From positions 348,998 to 412,997 of the forward strand of contig CAWBGE010000024.1 in the NCBI GenBank assembly GCA_963788185.1: a stretch of DNA of 64,000 nt. Direction: 5' to 3'. A program made the position numbers and the translations under genes. Positions within the stretch are counted from its first letter, which is position 1. Every line of letters begins with the position of its first letter. The notes beneath the pieces are model-generated. The model did not search any database. It had not been told where the DNA came from and worked only from the letters and a program-made list of their open reading frames with translations. Below are positions 18,632-27,718 of this stretch, piece after piece. The stretch comes from CAIWHR01 sp963788185 (GTDB lineage: Bacteria; Pseudomonadota; Gammaproteobacteria; Burkholderiales; Casimicrobiaceae).

Positions 18632-20229
18632 ATGCGTCGCAACCCTCTTCCTGACGATACATTGATACCACTGCCCACGGCCACTTCGTGGCGCACCACG
18701 TTGCCGCTCCTCATCCTGGCACTGGGCGCGCTCGTCGCGCTGTACTGGCCGACGGCGCAGTCGATCGTGGCCATCTGGGACCGATCCGAAACCTTCGCGC
18801 ACGGCTTCCTGATCGTGCCCATCGTGCTTTACCTCATCTGGACGCGGCGGCATCTGATTGCGCGCGAGACTCCGGTCACCGATTGGCTTGGATGCGCGTT
18901 GCTGGCCGGCTGCTGGACTGGGGTGGCTGATCGCGGGTGCCGGCAAGGTGCAGGTGATCCAGCAATTCGCGTTCGTGGCGATGATTCCGGCGGTCGTCAT
19001 TGCCATCGCCGGGCGCCATGTCGCGTGGTCGATGGCCTTTCCGCTGGCGTTCCTGTTTCTGGGCGTTCCCGTCGGCGAGGGACTGATCCCGCCGCTGATG
19101 GATTTCACTGCCGATTTCACCGTTGCGGCGCTGAAGCTCACCGGCATCCCCGTCTATCGCGAAGGGACGTTCTTCACCATTCCGTCCGGACAGTGGTCGG
19201 TCGTCGAGGGGTGCAGCGGCCTGCGCTACCTGATCGCGTCGATCACCGTCGGCACGCTCTACGCCTATCTCACCTATCAGAGTTTGGGCAAGCGTCTGAT
19301 CTTCATTGGCATGTCGGTCGTCGTCCCGATCATCGCCAACGGCATGCGCGCCTACATGATCGTCATGATCGCGCATCTGTCCGACATGAAGCTCGCATTG
19401 GGCGTCGACCACCTGATCTACGGCTGGGTCTTCTTCGGCATCGTGATGCTGCTGTTGTTCTGGATCGGGTCGTACTGGCGCGATCCGGAACCGGACGTGC
19501 CGCCCGTCGTGCCGTTGACCGTGACGCAAGTCCGCGACAGCCGTGCCCGTCAATCGCACGCAGGCGATTGCGGTCGCGACCCTCGCCATCGCCATCGCCG
19601 CCGCCTGGCCGCTATACGCCGCGTGGATGGATCGCGCGCGCACCGATGCGACATTGACGCTTGCGGCTCCCGTGCCGACCGGAGGATGGACGCTCGAATC
19701 GGCACCCGCCACCGATTGGCGTCCGCGATATCTCGAGCCGACGGCCGGAATGTTCCAGACCTACCGCAAGGGCGATCGCGTGGTCGTGCTCCACCTCGGC
19801 TATTACCGCCACCAGCTGCCGGGGTCGGAGCTGGTCACGTCGCAGAACATCATGGTGGTACAGAAGCATCCGGTGTGGTCGCAGGTCGGAGAGAGTGCGC
19901 GGACCGAGCCTTTGGCAGATGGCCCGACCGATATCAAACAGTCGCTGTTGCGCTCCCCGGCGCAGCGGCTGTTGATCTGGGACTGGTACCGCATTGCGGA
20001 TCGCGATCTGACCAATCGCTATGTCGCCAAGCTGCTGCTGGCGCGCGACAAGCTGCTGGGGCGCGGCGACAGCGGTGCGGCGGTGATCGTCGCCACCCCG
20101 TACGAATCCGAGACCGCCGCCGCCGAAGAGACGCTGCGCTCGTTCCTGCGCGACATGCAGCCCGCGATTCACCAGGCACTGCGGCAGGTCGAGACTTCGG
20201 CTGCCAACAAGGCCGGGGCGGCACGCTGA
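18632..20229 (+). CDS. xrtA: Exosortase A fused to EpsI domain, two frameshifts
   Basis: Polytopic membrane transpeptidase-like protein that sorts PEP-CTERM proteins. Several membrane segments (LLILALGALVALYW, AHGFLIVPIVLYLIW) lead to the catalytic set: Cys in VVEGCSGLRYLIAS (~19210), Arg in ANGMRAYMIV (~19345), and His in DHLIYGWVFFG (~19410). The C-terminal part (19543-20229) is an EpsI/DUF3485 domain (GGWTLESAPATDWRP, VVLHLGYYRHQLPGSELV). Frames change near 18915 and 19540, so one ~530-residue protein is inferred, the normal XrtA-EpsI arrangement. ATG 18632 or 18614 are both possible. Followed 2 bp later by the next glycosyltransferase. Confidence 0.88.
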
Positions 20230-20231
20230 TC

Positions 20232-21434
20232 ATGCAGCGCCCGGCGCCTCCGCTGATCGTCCACGTCGTGTACCGCTTCGGCGTGGGCGGGCTCGAGAAC
20301 GGTGTGGTCAACCTCATCAACCGATTGCCCGAAGATCGCTGGCGGCACGCCATCGTCTCGTTGACCGACGTGTCCGAGGAGTTCGCCCGAAGAATCCAGC
20401 GCACCGATGTCGAGACCATCGCACTGGGCCGCGGACCGGGACACATGGTGCGCGACTATCCGCGCATCTACCGCCTGTTCAGGAAGCTCGCGCCGGCGAT
20501 CGTGCACACGCGCAATCTCGCGGCGCTGGAGGCGGTCGTTCCCGCGTGGGCGGCGCGCGTGCCGGTGCGGATCCACGGCGAGCATGGATGGGACATGCAG
20601 GATCCGGCCGGGAAGCGCAAGCGCTACCGCATCGTCCGGCGGCTTTACCAGCCGTTTGTCACGCGCTATGTCGCGCTGTCGCAACACCTGGAAACCTATC
20701 TCGAACGTGCGGTCGGGATTCCTTCCGGCAAGATCGAGCAGATCTACAACGGCGTCGACACCGAGCGTTTCGGTCGTGCGCGCGGGGCGCGCGTTCCGAT
20801 TCCGGGTTGTCCGTTCGACGCCGGCCGACATTGGCTGGTCGGAACCGTCGGGCGAATGGAGCGCGTCAAGGATCCCGTCAATCTGGTGCACGCGTTCCTT
20901 CGCGCCATTGAGTTGCAACCGGCCGCGACGGAACGCATGCGGCTGGTGATGGTTGGCGACGGCGCGCTGCGCAACGACATCGCGCGGATCGTCGAGGAAG
21001 CCGGGGTCACCGACCGAGTGTGGCTCGCAGGTGAGCGCGCCGACGTCGCCGACGTGATGCGCGGGCTCGACTGTTTCGCGCTGCCGTCGCTGGCCGAAGG
21101 CGTGTCGAACACCATCCTCGAGGCCATGGCGACCGGCCTGCCGATCGTCGCCACCCGCGTGGGCGGCAATGCGGAACTGATCGAACCCGGACTCACCGGG
21201 ACGCTGGTTCCGGCTGCCGACAGCGAGTCACTGGCACAGGGAGTGCTTGCGTATTTCAACGATGCGGTCGTGGCGCGCCGGCATGCGGCTGCCGCAAGGC
21301 ACGCGGCCGAGCGCCGCTACAGCCTCGCACGCATGGTCAACGATTACGGTGCGATGTACGAGCGCGCATTGTCGGAGGCGGGCGTGGCGACGCACCCGCA
21401 GAAGGCGAAGATGGCCCAGAACCATGAAGGATGA
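20232..21434 (+). CDS. Exosortase A-associated glycosyltransferase 2 (GT4, stp2-like)
   Basis: 400 residues, intact. VVYRFGVGGLENGVVNLINRLP is the N-terminal motif of the XrtA-system TIGR03088-type transferase; VPVRIHGEHGWDM, YNGVDTERFG, VGTVGRMERVKDP, and the donor-binding SLAEGVSNTILEAMATGLPIVAT follow. GT-B fold, cytoplasmic face. The upstream exosortase frame is shifted so that one long open frame joins them; ATG 20232, just after the EpsI stop, is the real start. The ribosome site is weak, so translational coupling to xrtA is likely. Confidence 0.9.
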   Translation: MQRPAPPLIVHVVYRFGVGGLENGVVNLINRLPEDRWRHAIVSLTDVSEEFARRIQRTDVETIALGRGPGHMVRDYPRIYRLFRKLAPAIVHTRNLAALEAVVPAWAARVPVRIHGEHGWDMQDPAGKRKRYRIVRRLYQPFVTRYVALSQHLETYLERAVGIPSGKIEQIYNGVDTERFGRARGARVPIPGCPFDAGRHWLVGTVGRMERVKDPVNLVHAFLRAIELQPAATERMRLVMVGDGALRNDIARIVEEAGVTDRVWLAGERADVADVMRGLDCFALPSLAEGVSNTILEAMATGLPIVATRVGGNAELIEPGLTGTLVPAADSESLAQGVLAYFNDAVVARRHAAAARHAAERRYSLARMVNDYGAMYERALSEAGVATHPQKAKMAQNHEG

Positions 21435-21444
21435 TTCGATTTTC

Positions 21445-21556
21445 GTAGCAGCGGCTTCAGCCGCGAACCTGCGCGGTGGCACGCGTACTGTAGGAGCGGC
21501 TTCAGCCGCGAATGGCGGTCACGCAATTGCGTTCGCGGCTGAAGCCGCTCCCACAC
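21445..21556. repeat. Three REP-like palindromes
   Basis: Copies at 21445-21468 and 21489-21513 read in the + direction (GTAGGAGCGGCTTCAGCCGCGAA type); the copy at 21531-21556 is inverted. The inverted pair can form a REP/BIME-like structure, or act as a terminator between the glycosyltransferase and the amidotransferase gene. Confidence 0.85.
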
Positions 21557-21582
21557 GTTCTATCCGCTGACTCGGATCGATC

Positions 21583-23493
21583 ATGTGCGGCATCACCGGC
21601 ATCTTCGACACCCGCGGCAAGCGCGACATCGATCGCGCGGCTTTGGTGCGAATGAACGAATCGCAGCACCACCGTGGCCCGGACGAGGGCAGCGTCCACG
21701 TCGAACCGGGCCTGGGCTTCGGCCATCGGCGATTGTCGATCATCGACGTCGCCACCGGCCAGCAGCCGCTGTTCAACGAGGACGGCAGCGTCTGCGTCGT
21801 GTTCAACGGCGAGATCTACAACTTCCAGGAACTGGTGCCGGAACTGGAAGCGCTGGGCCACGTCTTCCACACCCGCAGCGACACCGAGGTGATCGTTCAC
21901 GCGTGGGAGGCCTGGGGCGAGGCGTGCGTGACGCGTTTCCGTGGCATGTTCGCGTTCGCGCTGTGGGACCGCAACCAGCAGACGTTGTTCCTCGCCCGCG
22001 ACCGGCTCGGCGTCAAGCCGATGTTCTATGCGGTGCTGCGCGACGGCACGCTGCTCTTCGGCTCCGAGTTGAAATCGCTGCTGGCGCACGGCGGCCTGGA
22101 GCGCGACATCGATCCGTATGCGATCGAGGAGTATTTCGCGCTGGGTTACGTGGCCGAGCCGCGGACGATCTTTCGCGGGGCGAAGAAATTGCCGCCCGCG
22201 CACACGCTGGTGGTGCGGCGCGGACAGCCGCTGCCCGAGCCGCGCGAGTACTGGGACGTCAAGTTCTCGCTCGACAACAGGATTGGCCTGCCCGAAGCCT
22301 GCACCGAACTCGAACGCCGACTGCGCGAATCCATCAAGCTGCGGATGATTTCCGAAGTGCCGCTGGGCGCGTTCCTCTCCGGCGGGGTCGATTCGAGCGC
22401 CGTCGTCGCGATGATGGCGGGCGTCTCCGCCGACCCGGTCAACACCTGCTCGATCGCATTTGCCGACCCCAAGTTCGACGAGTCCGCCTTCGCGCAGCAG
22501 GTGGCCGACCGCTACCACACGCGCCACTTCGTCGACCGCGTCGAGAGCGACGACTTCGACCTCATCGACACGCTGGCCACTCTCTACGACGAGCCCTACG
22601 CCGACAGTTCGGCGATTCCCACCTATCGCGTGTGCCAGCTCGCGCGCAAGCACGTCACCGTCGCGCTGTCCGGCGACGGCGGCGACGAGAGCTTCGGCGG
22701 CTACCGGCGTTATCGACTGCACCTGATGGAAGAGCGGATGCGCTCGGCATTGCCGCTCGCGTTACGTCGCCCCGTATTCGGCATGCTGGGAAGAATCTAC
22801 CCCAAGCTCGACTGGGCGCCGCGCGTGCTGCGCGGCAAGACCACGTTCGAGGGCATGGCGCGCACCTCGGTCGAGGCGTACTTCCACTCGGTGTCGATCA
22901 TGCGCGCGCCGATGCGCCGGCAGTTGTTCAGCGCCAGGCTGCGCGCCGAACTGGGCGGCTACGACGCGTTCGAGGTGTTCGATCGCCATGCCACGCGCGC
23001 CGGCACCGACGACGCGCTGTCGATGATCCAGTACCTCGATCTCAAGACCTACCTGGTCGGCGACATCAACACCAAAGTGGACCGCGCGAGCATGGCGCAC
23101 TCGCTCGAAGTGCGCGAGCCGCTGATGGATCACCCGCTGATCGAGTGGCTGGCCACGCTGCCGGTCGACCTGAAGGTGCGCGGCAACGAGGGCAAGTTCC
23201 TGCTGAAGAAGGCGATGGAGCCGCACCTGCCGCAGGAGATCATGTACCGGCCGAAGATGGGGTTCAGCGTTCCGCTGGCGCGCTGGTTCCGCGGACCGCT
23301 CAAGGCACGGGTCCGGGAATCGGTCCTCGGCCCGCGATTGCTCGGCACCGGGTGGTTCAACGAGCCCTATCTCCGCCATCTCGTCGATGCGCACCAGTCG
23401 GGCAAGAGCGACTACAGTTCGCCGCTGTGGACGCTGCTGATGTTCGACGCGTTCCTGCGCAATGTGATGGGGGACGCGCGCGGTGCGCTGTAG
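21583..23493 (+). CDS. asnB: XrtA-associated amidotransferase 1 (asparagine-synthase-like)
   Basis: 636 residues, intact. Class II glutamine amidotransferase domain with nucleophile Cys2 (MCGITGIF), HHRGPDEG, SIIDVATGQQPLFNE and VVFNGEIYNF. The synthase domain holds the PP-loop FLSGGVDSSAVVAMM (~residue 265), then LSGDGGDESFGGYRRYR. Same architecture as AsnB; the XrtA-linked branch (TIGR03108-type) is thought to amidate a sugar acid in the exopolysaccharide, and it is usually found here, but substrate is unproven. A second, degenerate relative lies at 59252-61018. ATG 21583 gives the required Met-Cys. Confidence 0.92.
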   Translation: MCGITGIFDTRGKRDIDRAALVRMNESQHHRGPDEGSVHVEPGLGFGHRRLSIIDVATGQQPLFNEDGSVCVVFNGEIYNFQELVPELEALGHVFHTRSDTEVIVHAWEAWGEACVTRFRGMFAFALWDRNQQTLFLARDRLGVKPMFYAVLRDGTLLFGSELKSLLAHGGLERDIDPYAIEEYFALGYVAEPRTIFRGAKKLPPAHTLVVRRGQPLPEPREYWDVKFSLDNRIGLPEACTELERRLRESIKLRMISEVPLGAFLSGGVDSSAVVAMMAGVSADPVNTCSIAFADPKFDESAFAQQVADRYHTRHFVDRVESDDFDLIDTLATLYDEPYADSSAIPTYRVCQLARKHVTVALSGDGGDESFGGYRRYRLHLMEERMRSALPLALRRPVFGMLGRIYPKLDWAPRVLRGKTTFEGMARTSVEAYFHSVSIMRAPMRRQLFSARLRAELGGYDAFEVFDRHATRAGTDDALSMIQYLDLKTYLVGDINTKVDRASMAHSLEVREPLMDHPLIEWLATLPVDLKVRGNEGKFLLKKAMEPHLPQEIMYRPKMGFSVPLARWFRGPLKARVRESVLGPRLLGTGWFNEPYLRHLVDAHQSGKSDYSSPLWTLLMFDAFLRNVMGDARGAL

Positions 23494-23517
23494 GAGGTCC
23501 TTGGGGCCCAAATGCTC

Positions 23518-23590
23518 TTCGCGGCTAAAGCCGCTCATAAAGAGACGCGTCGGTGGTGGAGACTCTTGTAGGAGCGCCTTCAGGCGCGAA
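23518..23590. repeat. Two REP-like palindromes
   Basis: 23518-23540 is an inverted GGCTAAAGCC-type copy; 23567-23590 is a + copy of the second stem family (GGAGCGCCTTCAGGCGCGAA). A partial start TGTAGGAGG also follows the asnB stop at 23491. Probably marks the operon end and the border to the TA island. Confidence 0.85.
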
Positions 23591-23640
23591 CGCCTTTTCC
23601 GGCTGGCACGACGGGAGTCCCACGGCGTCAACCTTGTGGC

Positions 23641-23659
23641 GTACGGCAAAAAGCCGTAC
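23641..23659. promoter_or_regulatory. Perfect palindromic operator before DUF1778/GNAT pair
   Basis: GTACGGC-AAAAA-GCCGTAC, seven-base perfect arms, 22 bp before the antitoxin ATG (23682). Ribbon-helix-helix TacA-type antitoxins bind such sites to repress their own operon. An AATCG element right after it may be part of the -10 region. Confidence 0.6.
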
Positions 23660-23681
23660 AATCGCGGCAAGGAGAGATGCG

Positions 23682-23963
23682 ATGCCACCGGTTTCCACTA
23701 CCGCCCGACTTGAAGCGCGTATCAGCGCGGAGTTGCACGCCACGCTCAAGCGCGCTGCGGCATTGGAAGATCGCACGATTACGGATTTTGTGATTGCCGC
23801 AGTGCAGGAAGCTGCGCAGCGCACCATTCGGCGGGCAGATGTCATTGCGCTGACGATGGCCGATCAGGATCAATTCGTCCGCGCGCTGATCACGCCTCCG
23901 ATGCCCAATGTGGCATTGAAGCGCGCCTTTTCTCGTCGGCGAAAATTAATCACGCCGGGCTGA
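23682..23963 (+). CDS. DUF1778 antitoxin (TacA-like)
   Basis: 93-residue ribbon-helix-helix protein: TTARLEARISAELHATLKRAAALEDRTITDFVIAAVQEAA is the N-terminal RHH and helix, and the C-terminal part (LTMADQDQFVRALITPP, ending RRRKLITPG) carries the segment that wraps the acetyltransferase toxin. Length is normal. It precedes the GNAT toxin by 3 bp and follows a palindromic operator. The GGAGAG site 7 bp upstream fits ATG 23682. Confidence 0.88.
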   Translation: MPPVSTTARLEARISAELHATLKRAAALEDRTITDFVIAAVQEAAQRTIRRADVIALTMADQDQFVRALITPPMPNVALKRAFSRRRKLITPG

Positions 23964-23966
23964 GCG

Positions 23967-24458
23967 GTGTATCGGATCGCACCGCTTGATCCGGATATGG
24001 AGCGGCAAGGGTTTTGTTCCGGAGTCGACCCGCTGGACCGCTATTTTCACGAGCGGGTGTCCCAGGACGTCCGTCGCCGCATCACTTCCTGTTTTGTTGC
24101 GCTGAGTCTGGATGGCCGAATTGCAGGTTTCTACACATTGGCGGCTGCCAGCGTACTGCTGACGGAACTTCCGGAACCGGTTGCCCGGAAGTTGCCAAGG
24201 TACCCGACCGTGCCGGCTATTCGCATGGGCAGACTGGCGGTTGATCGGGCAGTTCGAAACCGGGGACTCGGCGCTGCACTATTGGCCGATGCATTGTCCC
24301 GCAGTATCGATTCTGGGGTCGCCGCATTTGCGCTGGTGGTCGATGCCAAAGATGAGACCGCGACCGCCTTCTACCGGTACCACGGATTCGTCCCGCTCGC
24401 GGACTCGCCAAGAACGCTTTTCCTGCCACTGGCAACCGCTCGCACGATCCGCCGATGA
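23967..24458 (+). CDS. GNAT acetyltransferase toxin (TacT-like)
   Basis: 163 residues. Members of this family acetylate the amino group of aminoacyl-tRNA and stop translation. Seen: FCSGVDPLDRYFHERVSQDVRRR at the start, GFYTLAAASVLL, the acetyl-CoA loop RLAVDRAVRNRGLGAALL, and the catalytic Tyr in TATAFYRYHGF. The start is GTG 23967, three bases after the antitoxin stop. Complete, without frameshift. Confidence 0.88.
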   Translation: MYRIAPLDPDMERQGFCSGVDPLDRYFHERVSQDVRRRITSCFVALSLDGRIAGFYTLAAASVLLTELPEPVARKLPRYPTVPAIRMGRLAVDRAVRNRGLGAALLADALSRSIDSGVAAFALVVDAKDETATAFYRYHGFVPLADSPRTLFLPLATARTIRR

Positions 24459-24498
24459 CGGAAGTAGATCGAACGCAGCATTGACGCGCAGCTTGGAG

Positions 24499-24522
24499 GA
24501 TATACAATACAAAATGTATATC
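24499..24522. promoter_or_regulatory. Operator palindrome of AbrB/PIN module
   Basis: GATATACA-N8-TGTATATC, eight-base perfect arms, ending 14 bp before the antitoxin ATG, with TACAAT-like promoter sequence inside it. SpoVT/AbrB-type antitoxins with their PIN toxins bind such repeats. A similar ATATAC/GTATAT site precedes the second AbrB/PIN module at 29735. Confidence 0.65.
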
Positions 24523-24536
24523 ATAAGGGGTGCGCA

Positions 24537-24770
24537 ATGCAGGTTTCGAAGTGGGGCAACAGTCTGGCAGTGCGTCTGCCAGCGATAGTGGTGGAGGCGC
24601 TCGGGCTCAAGGAAGGCGATGACATCGAGATCGTGGTAGCCGGAGCGCGCAATTTCGAGGTGATCAGGGCGCCTCGCCGACGCGATATTCTGGCGCGCTT
24701 GAGAAAATATCGCGGTCGGCTACCCGCCGACTTCAAGTTCGACCGGCTCGACGCGAATGAGCGCCGCTGA
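24537..24770 (+). CDS. AbrB/MazE-type antitoxin
   Basis: 77 residues with a SpoVT/AbrB swapped-hairpin domain: MQVSKWGNSLAVRLPAIVVEALGLKEGDDIEIVV, then a basic C-terminal tail (APRRRDILARLRKYRGRLP) that would block the toxin active site. Ribosome site AAGGGG 7 bp upstream. The end overlaps the PIN toxin start by 14 bp, showing a two-gene operon. Confidence 0.9.
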   Translation: MQVSKWGNSLAVRLPAIVVEALGLKEGDDIEIVVAGARNFEVIRAPRRRDILARLRKYRGRLPADFKFDRLDANERR

Positions 24771-25167
24771 CACTTTCTTCGACACCAACGTCATTCTGCA
24801 TCTGTTTTCTGCGGATACTGCCAAAGCCGGTCGTGCGGAGGAGTTGTTGGCAAGTGGCGGACTGATCAGCGTGCAGGTGTTGAATGAGCTGGCCAGTGTC
24901 GCTCGCCGCAAGCTTGGGTTCTCCTGGCAGGAGGTCATCGACACAACCACGCAACTGCGGCGTGTGTGTTCGGTGGCGCCGCTGACCGTGGAGACGCACG
25001 CACGCGGACTGCAAACTGCCGAGCGCTACGGGATGTCGGTATACGACGGGATGATCGTTGCGTCGGCGCTCCTGGCAGGGTGCGTCACGCTGCTCACCGA
25101 GGACATGCAGGACGGTCAGGTCATCGATGGTCAGCTCACCCTGCGCAATCCGTTTGCGTCGGGCTGA
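24757..25167 (+). CDS. PIN-domain ribonuclease toxin (VapC-type)
   Basis: 136 residues. Acidic residues of the PIN site are in FFDTNVILHLFS (Asp ~8), VQVLNELASVARRK (Glu) and YGMSVYDGMIVASA (Asp), with a final Asp in LLTEDMQDGQ. VapC toxins cut initiator tRNA or rRNA. Start ATG 24757 overlaps the antitoxin end. Ends at TGA 25167 in NPFASG, a common PIN end. Confidence 0.9.
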   Translation: MSAADTFFDTNVILHLFSADTAKAGRAEELLASGGLISVQVLNELASVARRKLGFSWQEVIDTTTQLRRVCSVAPLTVETHARGLQTAERYGMSVYDGMIVASALLAGCVTLLTEDMQDGQVIDGQLTLRNPFASG

Positions 25168-25299
25168 AGCAGATCGCTCGGCAATTCGTTCCGGATGTCA
25201 AGAAATTGCACTCAGGCAGACTTGGCAATTTCGGAGAGGACACGAACTTGTCCGATGATACAATCCAGCTTGTTGTCTAGCTTATTGGCAGGAGGAACC

Positions 25300-25542
25300 A
25301 TGCGCGAAGTGGGAGCATTCGAAGCCAAGAACCGGCTGGGGACCTTGCTGGATTGGGTTGAAAACGGCGAGGAGGTCCTCATCACCCGCCGTGGCAAGGC
25401 GGTTGCGCGGCTCGTCCCGAACGTTCCCGGCGTTGACAGCGCAACAGCCGCGCGAGCGGCCGCCAGTATCATTGCCCGTCGCGCGGGCGTGACGCTCGGC
25501 GGTCTCAAGATCAAGGATCTCGTCGCCGAGGGCCGTCGGTGA
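25300..25542 (+). CDS. Phd/YefM-type antitoxin
   Basis: 80 residues: MREVGAFEAKNRLGTLLDWVENGEEVLITRRGKAVARLVP is the classic Phd fold, followed by a variable tail (IKDLVAEGRR) that contacts the toxin. AGGAGGAA ribosome site directly upstream of ATG 25300 and TACAAT ~40 bp upstream as likely -10. TGA overlaps the GTG of the PIN toxin. Confidence 0.9.
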   Translation: MREVGAFEAKNRLGTLLDWVENGEEVLITRRGKAVARLVPNVPGVDSATAARAAASIIARRAGVTLGGLKIKDLVAEGRR

Positions 25543-25952
25543 GCCTGGTTCTCGACAGCTCCCTTACGCTGGCGTGGTTCTTTGAGGACGAGCGATCTGC
25601 GCTTGCCGATGCAGTGCTGCGGCAGGTGGCAGAGTCGGGGGCGGTGGTTCCATCGCTTTGGCGACTGGAGATAGCCAACGCATTGCAGATGGCGGTGCGA
25701 CACAGACGGATCGACGCCAGGTTTCGCGACGCGTCGTTGGCGGATCTTCGCTCGCTGCCGATTGATGTCGATCCGGAGACCGATCGCCACGCGTGGGCCG
25801 CGACGCTCAAGCTGGCCGAACGCTGCAACCTGACGCTGTACGACGCTGCGTACCTCGAATTGGCGCAGCGCGTTAGCCTTCCGCTGGCCTCGCTCGATCA
25901 GCAGCTGCGCGCGGCTGCGAAATCCATCGGCGTTCCGCTGCGGGGAAAGTGA
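25539..25952 (+). CDS. PIN-domain toxin paired with Phd
   Basis: 137 residues, with PIN acids in LVLDSSLTLAWFFEDE, LWRLEIANALQMAVRHRR and TLYDAAYLELAQR. The C-terminus SLDQQLRAAAKSIGVPL is typical of VapC proteins of Phd-linked modules. The start is GTG 25539, embedded in the antitoxin stop (GTGA). Distinct in sequence from the PIN protein at 24757, so not a recent duplicate. Confidence 0.9.
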   Translation: MSLVLDSSLTLAWFFEDERSALADAVLRQVAESGAVVPSLWRLEIANALQMAVRHRRIDARFRDASLADLRSLPIDVDPETDRHAWAATLKLAERCNLTLYDAAYLELAQRVSLPLASLDQQLRAAAKSIGVPLRGK

Positions 25953-26051
25953 TCTTCCACTTTGGCCTCCGGCGCGATCAGTATCACGCCGGAAAAAACG
26001 CGGCCACCAGTCGACGTCGATTTCCGCTTCCGGGTTTGCTGAGGCAGGCCC

Positions 26052-27432
26052 CTACACCCGCTCGGCCAGCAACCGAACCCGCTGCGCGTTGGCGGAACAC
26101 GTCGAGCGAAACGGTTCGCTGATCCGGGTATCGATGCTCGCCTGCTGCCAGAACTCGATGGCCTGCGTCGCGGCGGTGCGCCACGCTTCCGCTTGTGCCA
26201 ACGAAGGCAGTGCCGGATCGAAACGCTGCGGCGGCACTTCGCCGCCTCGTTGCGGCGCGTAGAGCATCGGCAACATGTCGTATGCCGGGGCCACCGTCAA
26301 CACGGGGGACACTCGAAAACTCAGGTTGCCCAGGTGCATGTCCGAATTGGCGATCAGCTGGCCGAACCACCAGAGCAATTCGATCTGCCGGACGGACTCC
26401 GCCGCAAGCAGGCCTTCGCGCTGCAGCAGCGTGGCCAGCGCGGGCCAGTCGCTGAGCTTGCTGCCCACGAACGCTGCAGCGATGACTTCGAGCGAGCAGA
26501 TCGGCAGCCGGCCGAACAGCCCGATGCGGTCAAAGCGTTCGGATTCGAGAAAGGTGCGGCCGGCGTGCCGGACGATACGCGTGCGCGCGCTCGAAACGTT
26601 CGGCATGCGTGCGGCGCAATCGAGCGCCAGGTGTTCGCACACCAGGAGGTCGGACCATCGCTGCTCGGCAGCCGACCCTCCGGCGCCGGAGAATTTCACC
26701 AGAACCCGGGGCGTTGTTTGCGCCTCCCGGCGCAGCGCCGCGAACTTGGGAAACTCGCCCGCGGCGCTGGAGCCGGCGACGCCACCGGCAAGCGTGCGCT
26801 CGGCAAGTTGAACGTAGTGGCGGCCGATGTCAGCATCGCCTACCGGTTCGGCAGGCGTCGATCTTGCTGCGCTGCCATCGTGCGTACGCGGTGTCGCCCA
26901 GGATGAGATTGCCGGGCGTGTCGGCACCCGCCTGGCTCAACGCGAAGACGATGTCTTCGTCCGTCCATTCTTCCGGATCGGGAGATACGCCGAGATTGAC
27001 GTGCTCGGCGCGCGCGAAGCTGCGTCCGAGATAGCCTTGCGGTCGAATGTCGTACAGCGGGTAGGGAAGTCCATCCCACCACCCGTCTCGGGCTTCCGGG
27101 GGAACCGGCCATCCAGTTTGCTCCAGGCGCAACTGCGTGCCTTGGGGATGGATCAGCGCGAGGTTCGAGAGCAGGGCAGGGTTCCCGGCTGCGTCGATCG
27201 CGTAAAGCGGGATGTCCGCAAGGCTCCCCCTCAGCGGTCGCCTGAGCGCGTGTCGAGTGCGCACCGAGCGCCCGCCGCTCACCACCGACCCGGCGGGGCA
27301 CTCGCGCAGTAGCTTGTGCAGCGTGGGCGTCGCGACGCCCAGTACCGCTGCCAGCTCGGAAACGCTCGCCCGCGGCATTCTCCTCAGCGTGGGCAGCAGC
27401 AGGTCGCGGGCTCGCTGGTTGCGGGGGCGCAT
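26052..27432 (-). CDS. HipA-like kinase with N-terminal HTH (YjjJ-like), one frameshift
   Basis: ~460 residues read across a shift near 26865. The N-terminal part (27432 downward) has an HTH-like stretch VSELAAVLGVATPTLHKLLRE, then the HipA N-domain (WPVPPEARDGWWDGLPYPLYDIRPQGYLG) and ATP-binding region ADTPGNLILGD. The second frame carries the kinase core: RVLVKFSGAGGS, AARMPNVSSARTRI, catalytic Asp in NSDMHLGNLSF, and metal-binding APAYDMLPMLY. Single-gene HipA proteins with their own HTH resemble E. coli YjjJ. Opposite strand to the flanking TA pairs. It probably needs no separate antitoxin gene; none is adjacent. Confidence 0.8.
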
Positions 27433-27458
27433 GGCTTCGCGGGTAGTTAATATAGGCG

Positions 27459-27481
27459 TTTGTATTAGCTTATATTACAAA
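27459..27481. promoter_or_regulatory. AT-rich palindrome upstream of the HipA-like gene
   Basis: TTTGTA-N11-TACAAA, 27 bp before the ATG of the minus-strand HipA-like gene, inside an AT-rich stretch (27445-27540) that contrasts with the GC-rich surroundings. Reading on the minus strand it also offers TTGTAA and TATATT elements, though at a spacing of 20. Likely promoter and self-binding site for the protein's own HTH. Confidence 0.45.
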
Positions 27482-27718
27482 AACACTATATTTAACAATA
27501 AAAAACTAATTGTTATTGGACTATTTCATACGCGAAAATAGATGCGCATCAATGGACATTTCCTCGAGCAGCGAGGTTATCGCCGTCCGCGTCCGGTGCT
27601 GCCGGCGCAACTCAAGCGGGAAACCCCGCGGGCGTGGCCGGATGCACCGTTCCACCGGCGACTGTTCGGCCCGGGTGTTGTTGGCTTCAGCGCGCGCTCG
27701 GCGGATATTTCGGCACCG
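27482..27718. other. Intergenic stretch between HipA-like and hicAB
   Basis: The first 60 bp are strongly AT-rich and hold the promoter region; the rest is GC-rich and contains a 95-codon open frame on the + strand running antisense into hicB. It has no recognisable family and I do not call it a gene. Confidence 0.5.

Noticed and set aside
18858..21434. 858-codon open frame joining exosortase and a glycosyltransferase
   Set aside because: A frameshift removes the exosortase/EpsI end in this frame; the glycosyltransferase has its own start at 20232 directly after the EpsI stop.
21585..23528. 647-codon open frame overlapping asnB in another frame
   Set aside because: Arg/Ala-rich shadow typical of high-GC coding DNA; asnB in the main frame has all catalytic motifs.
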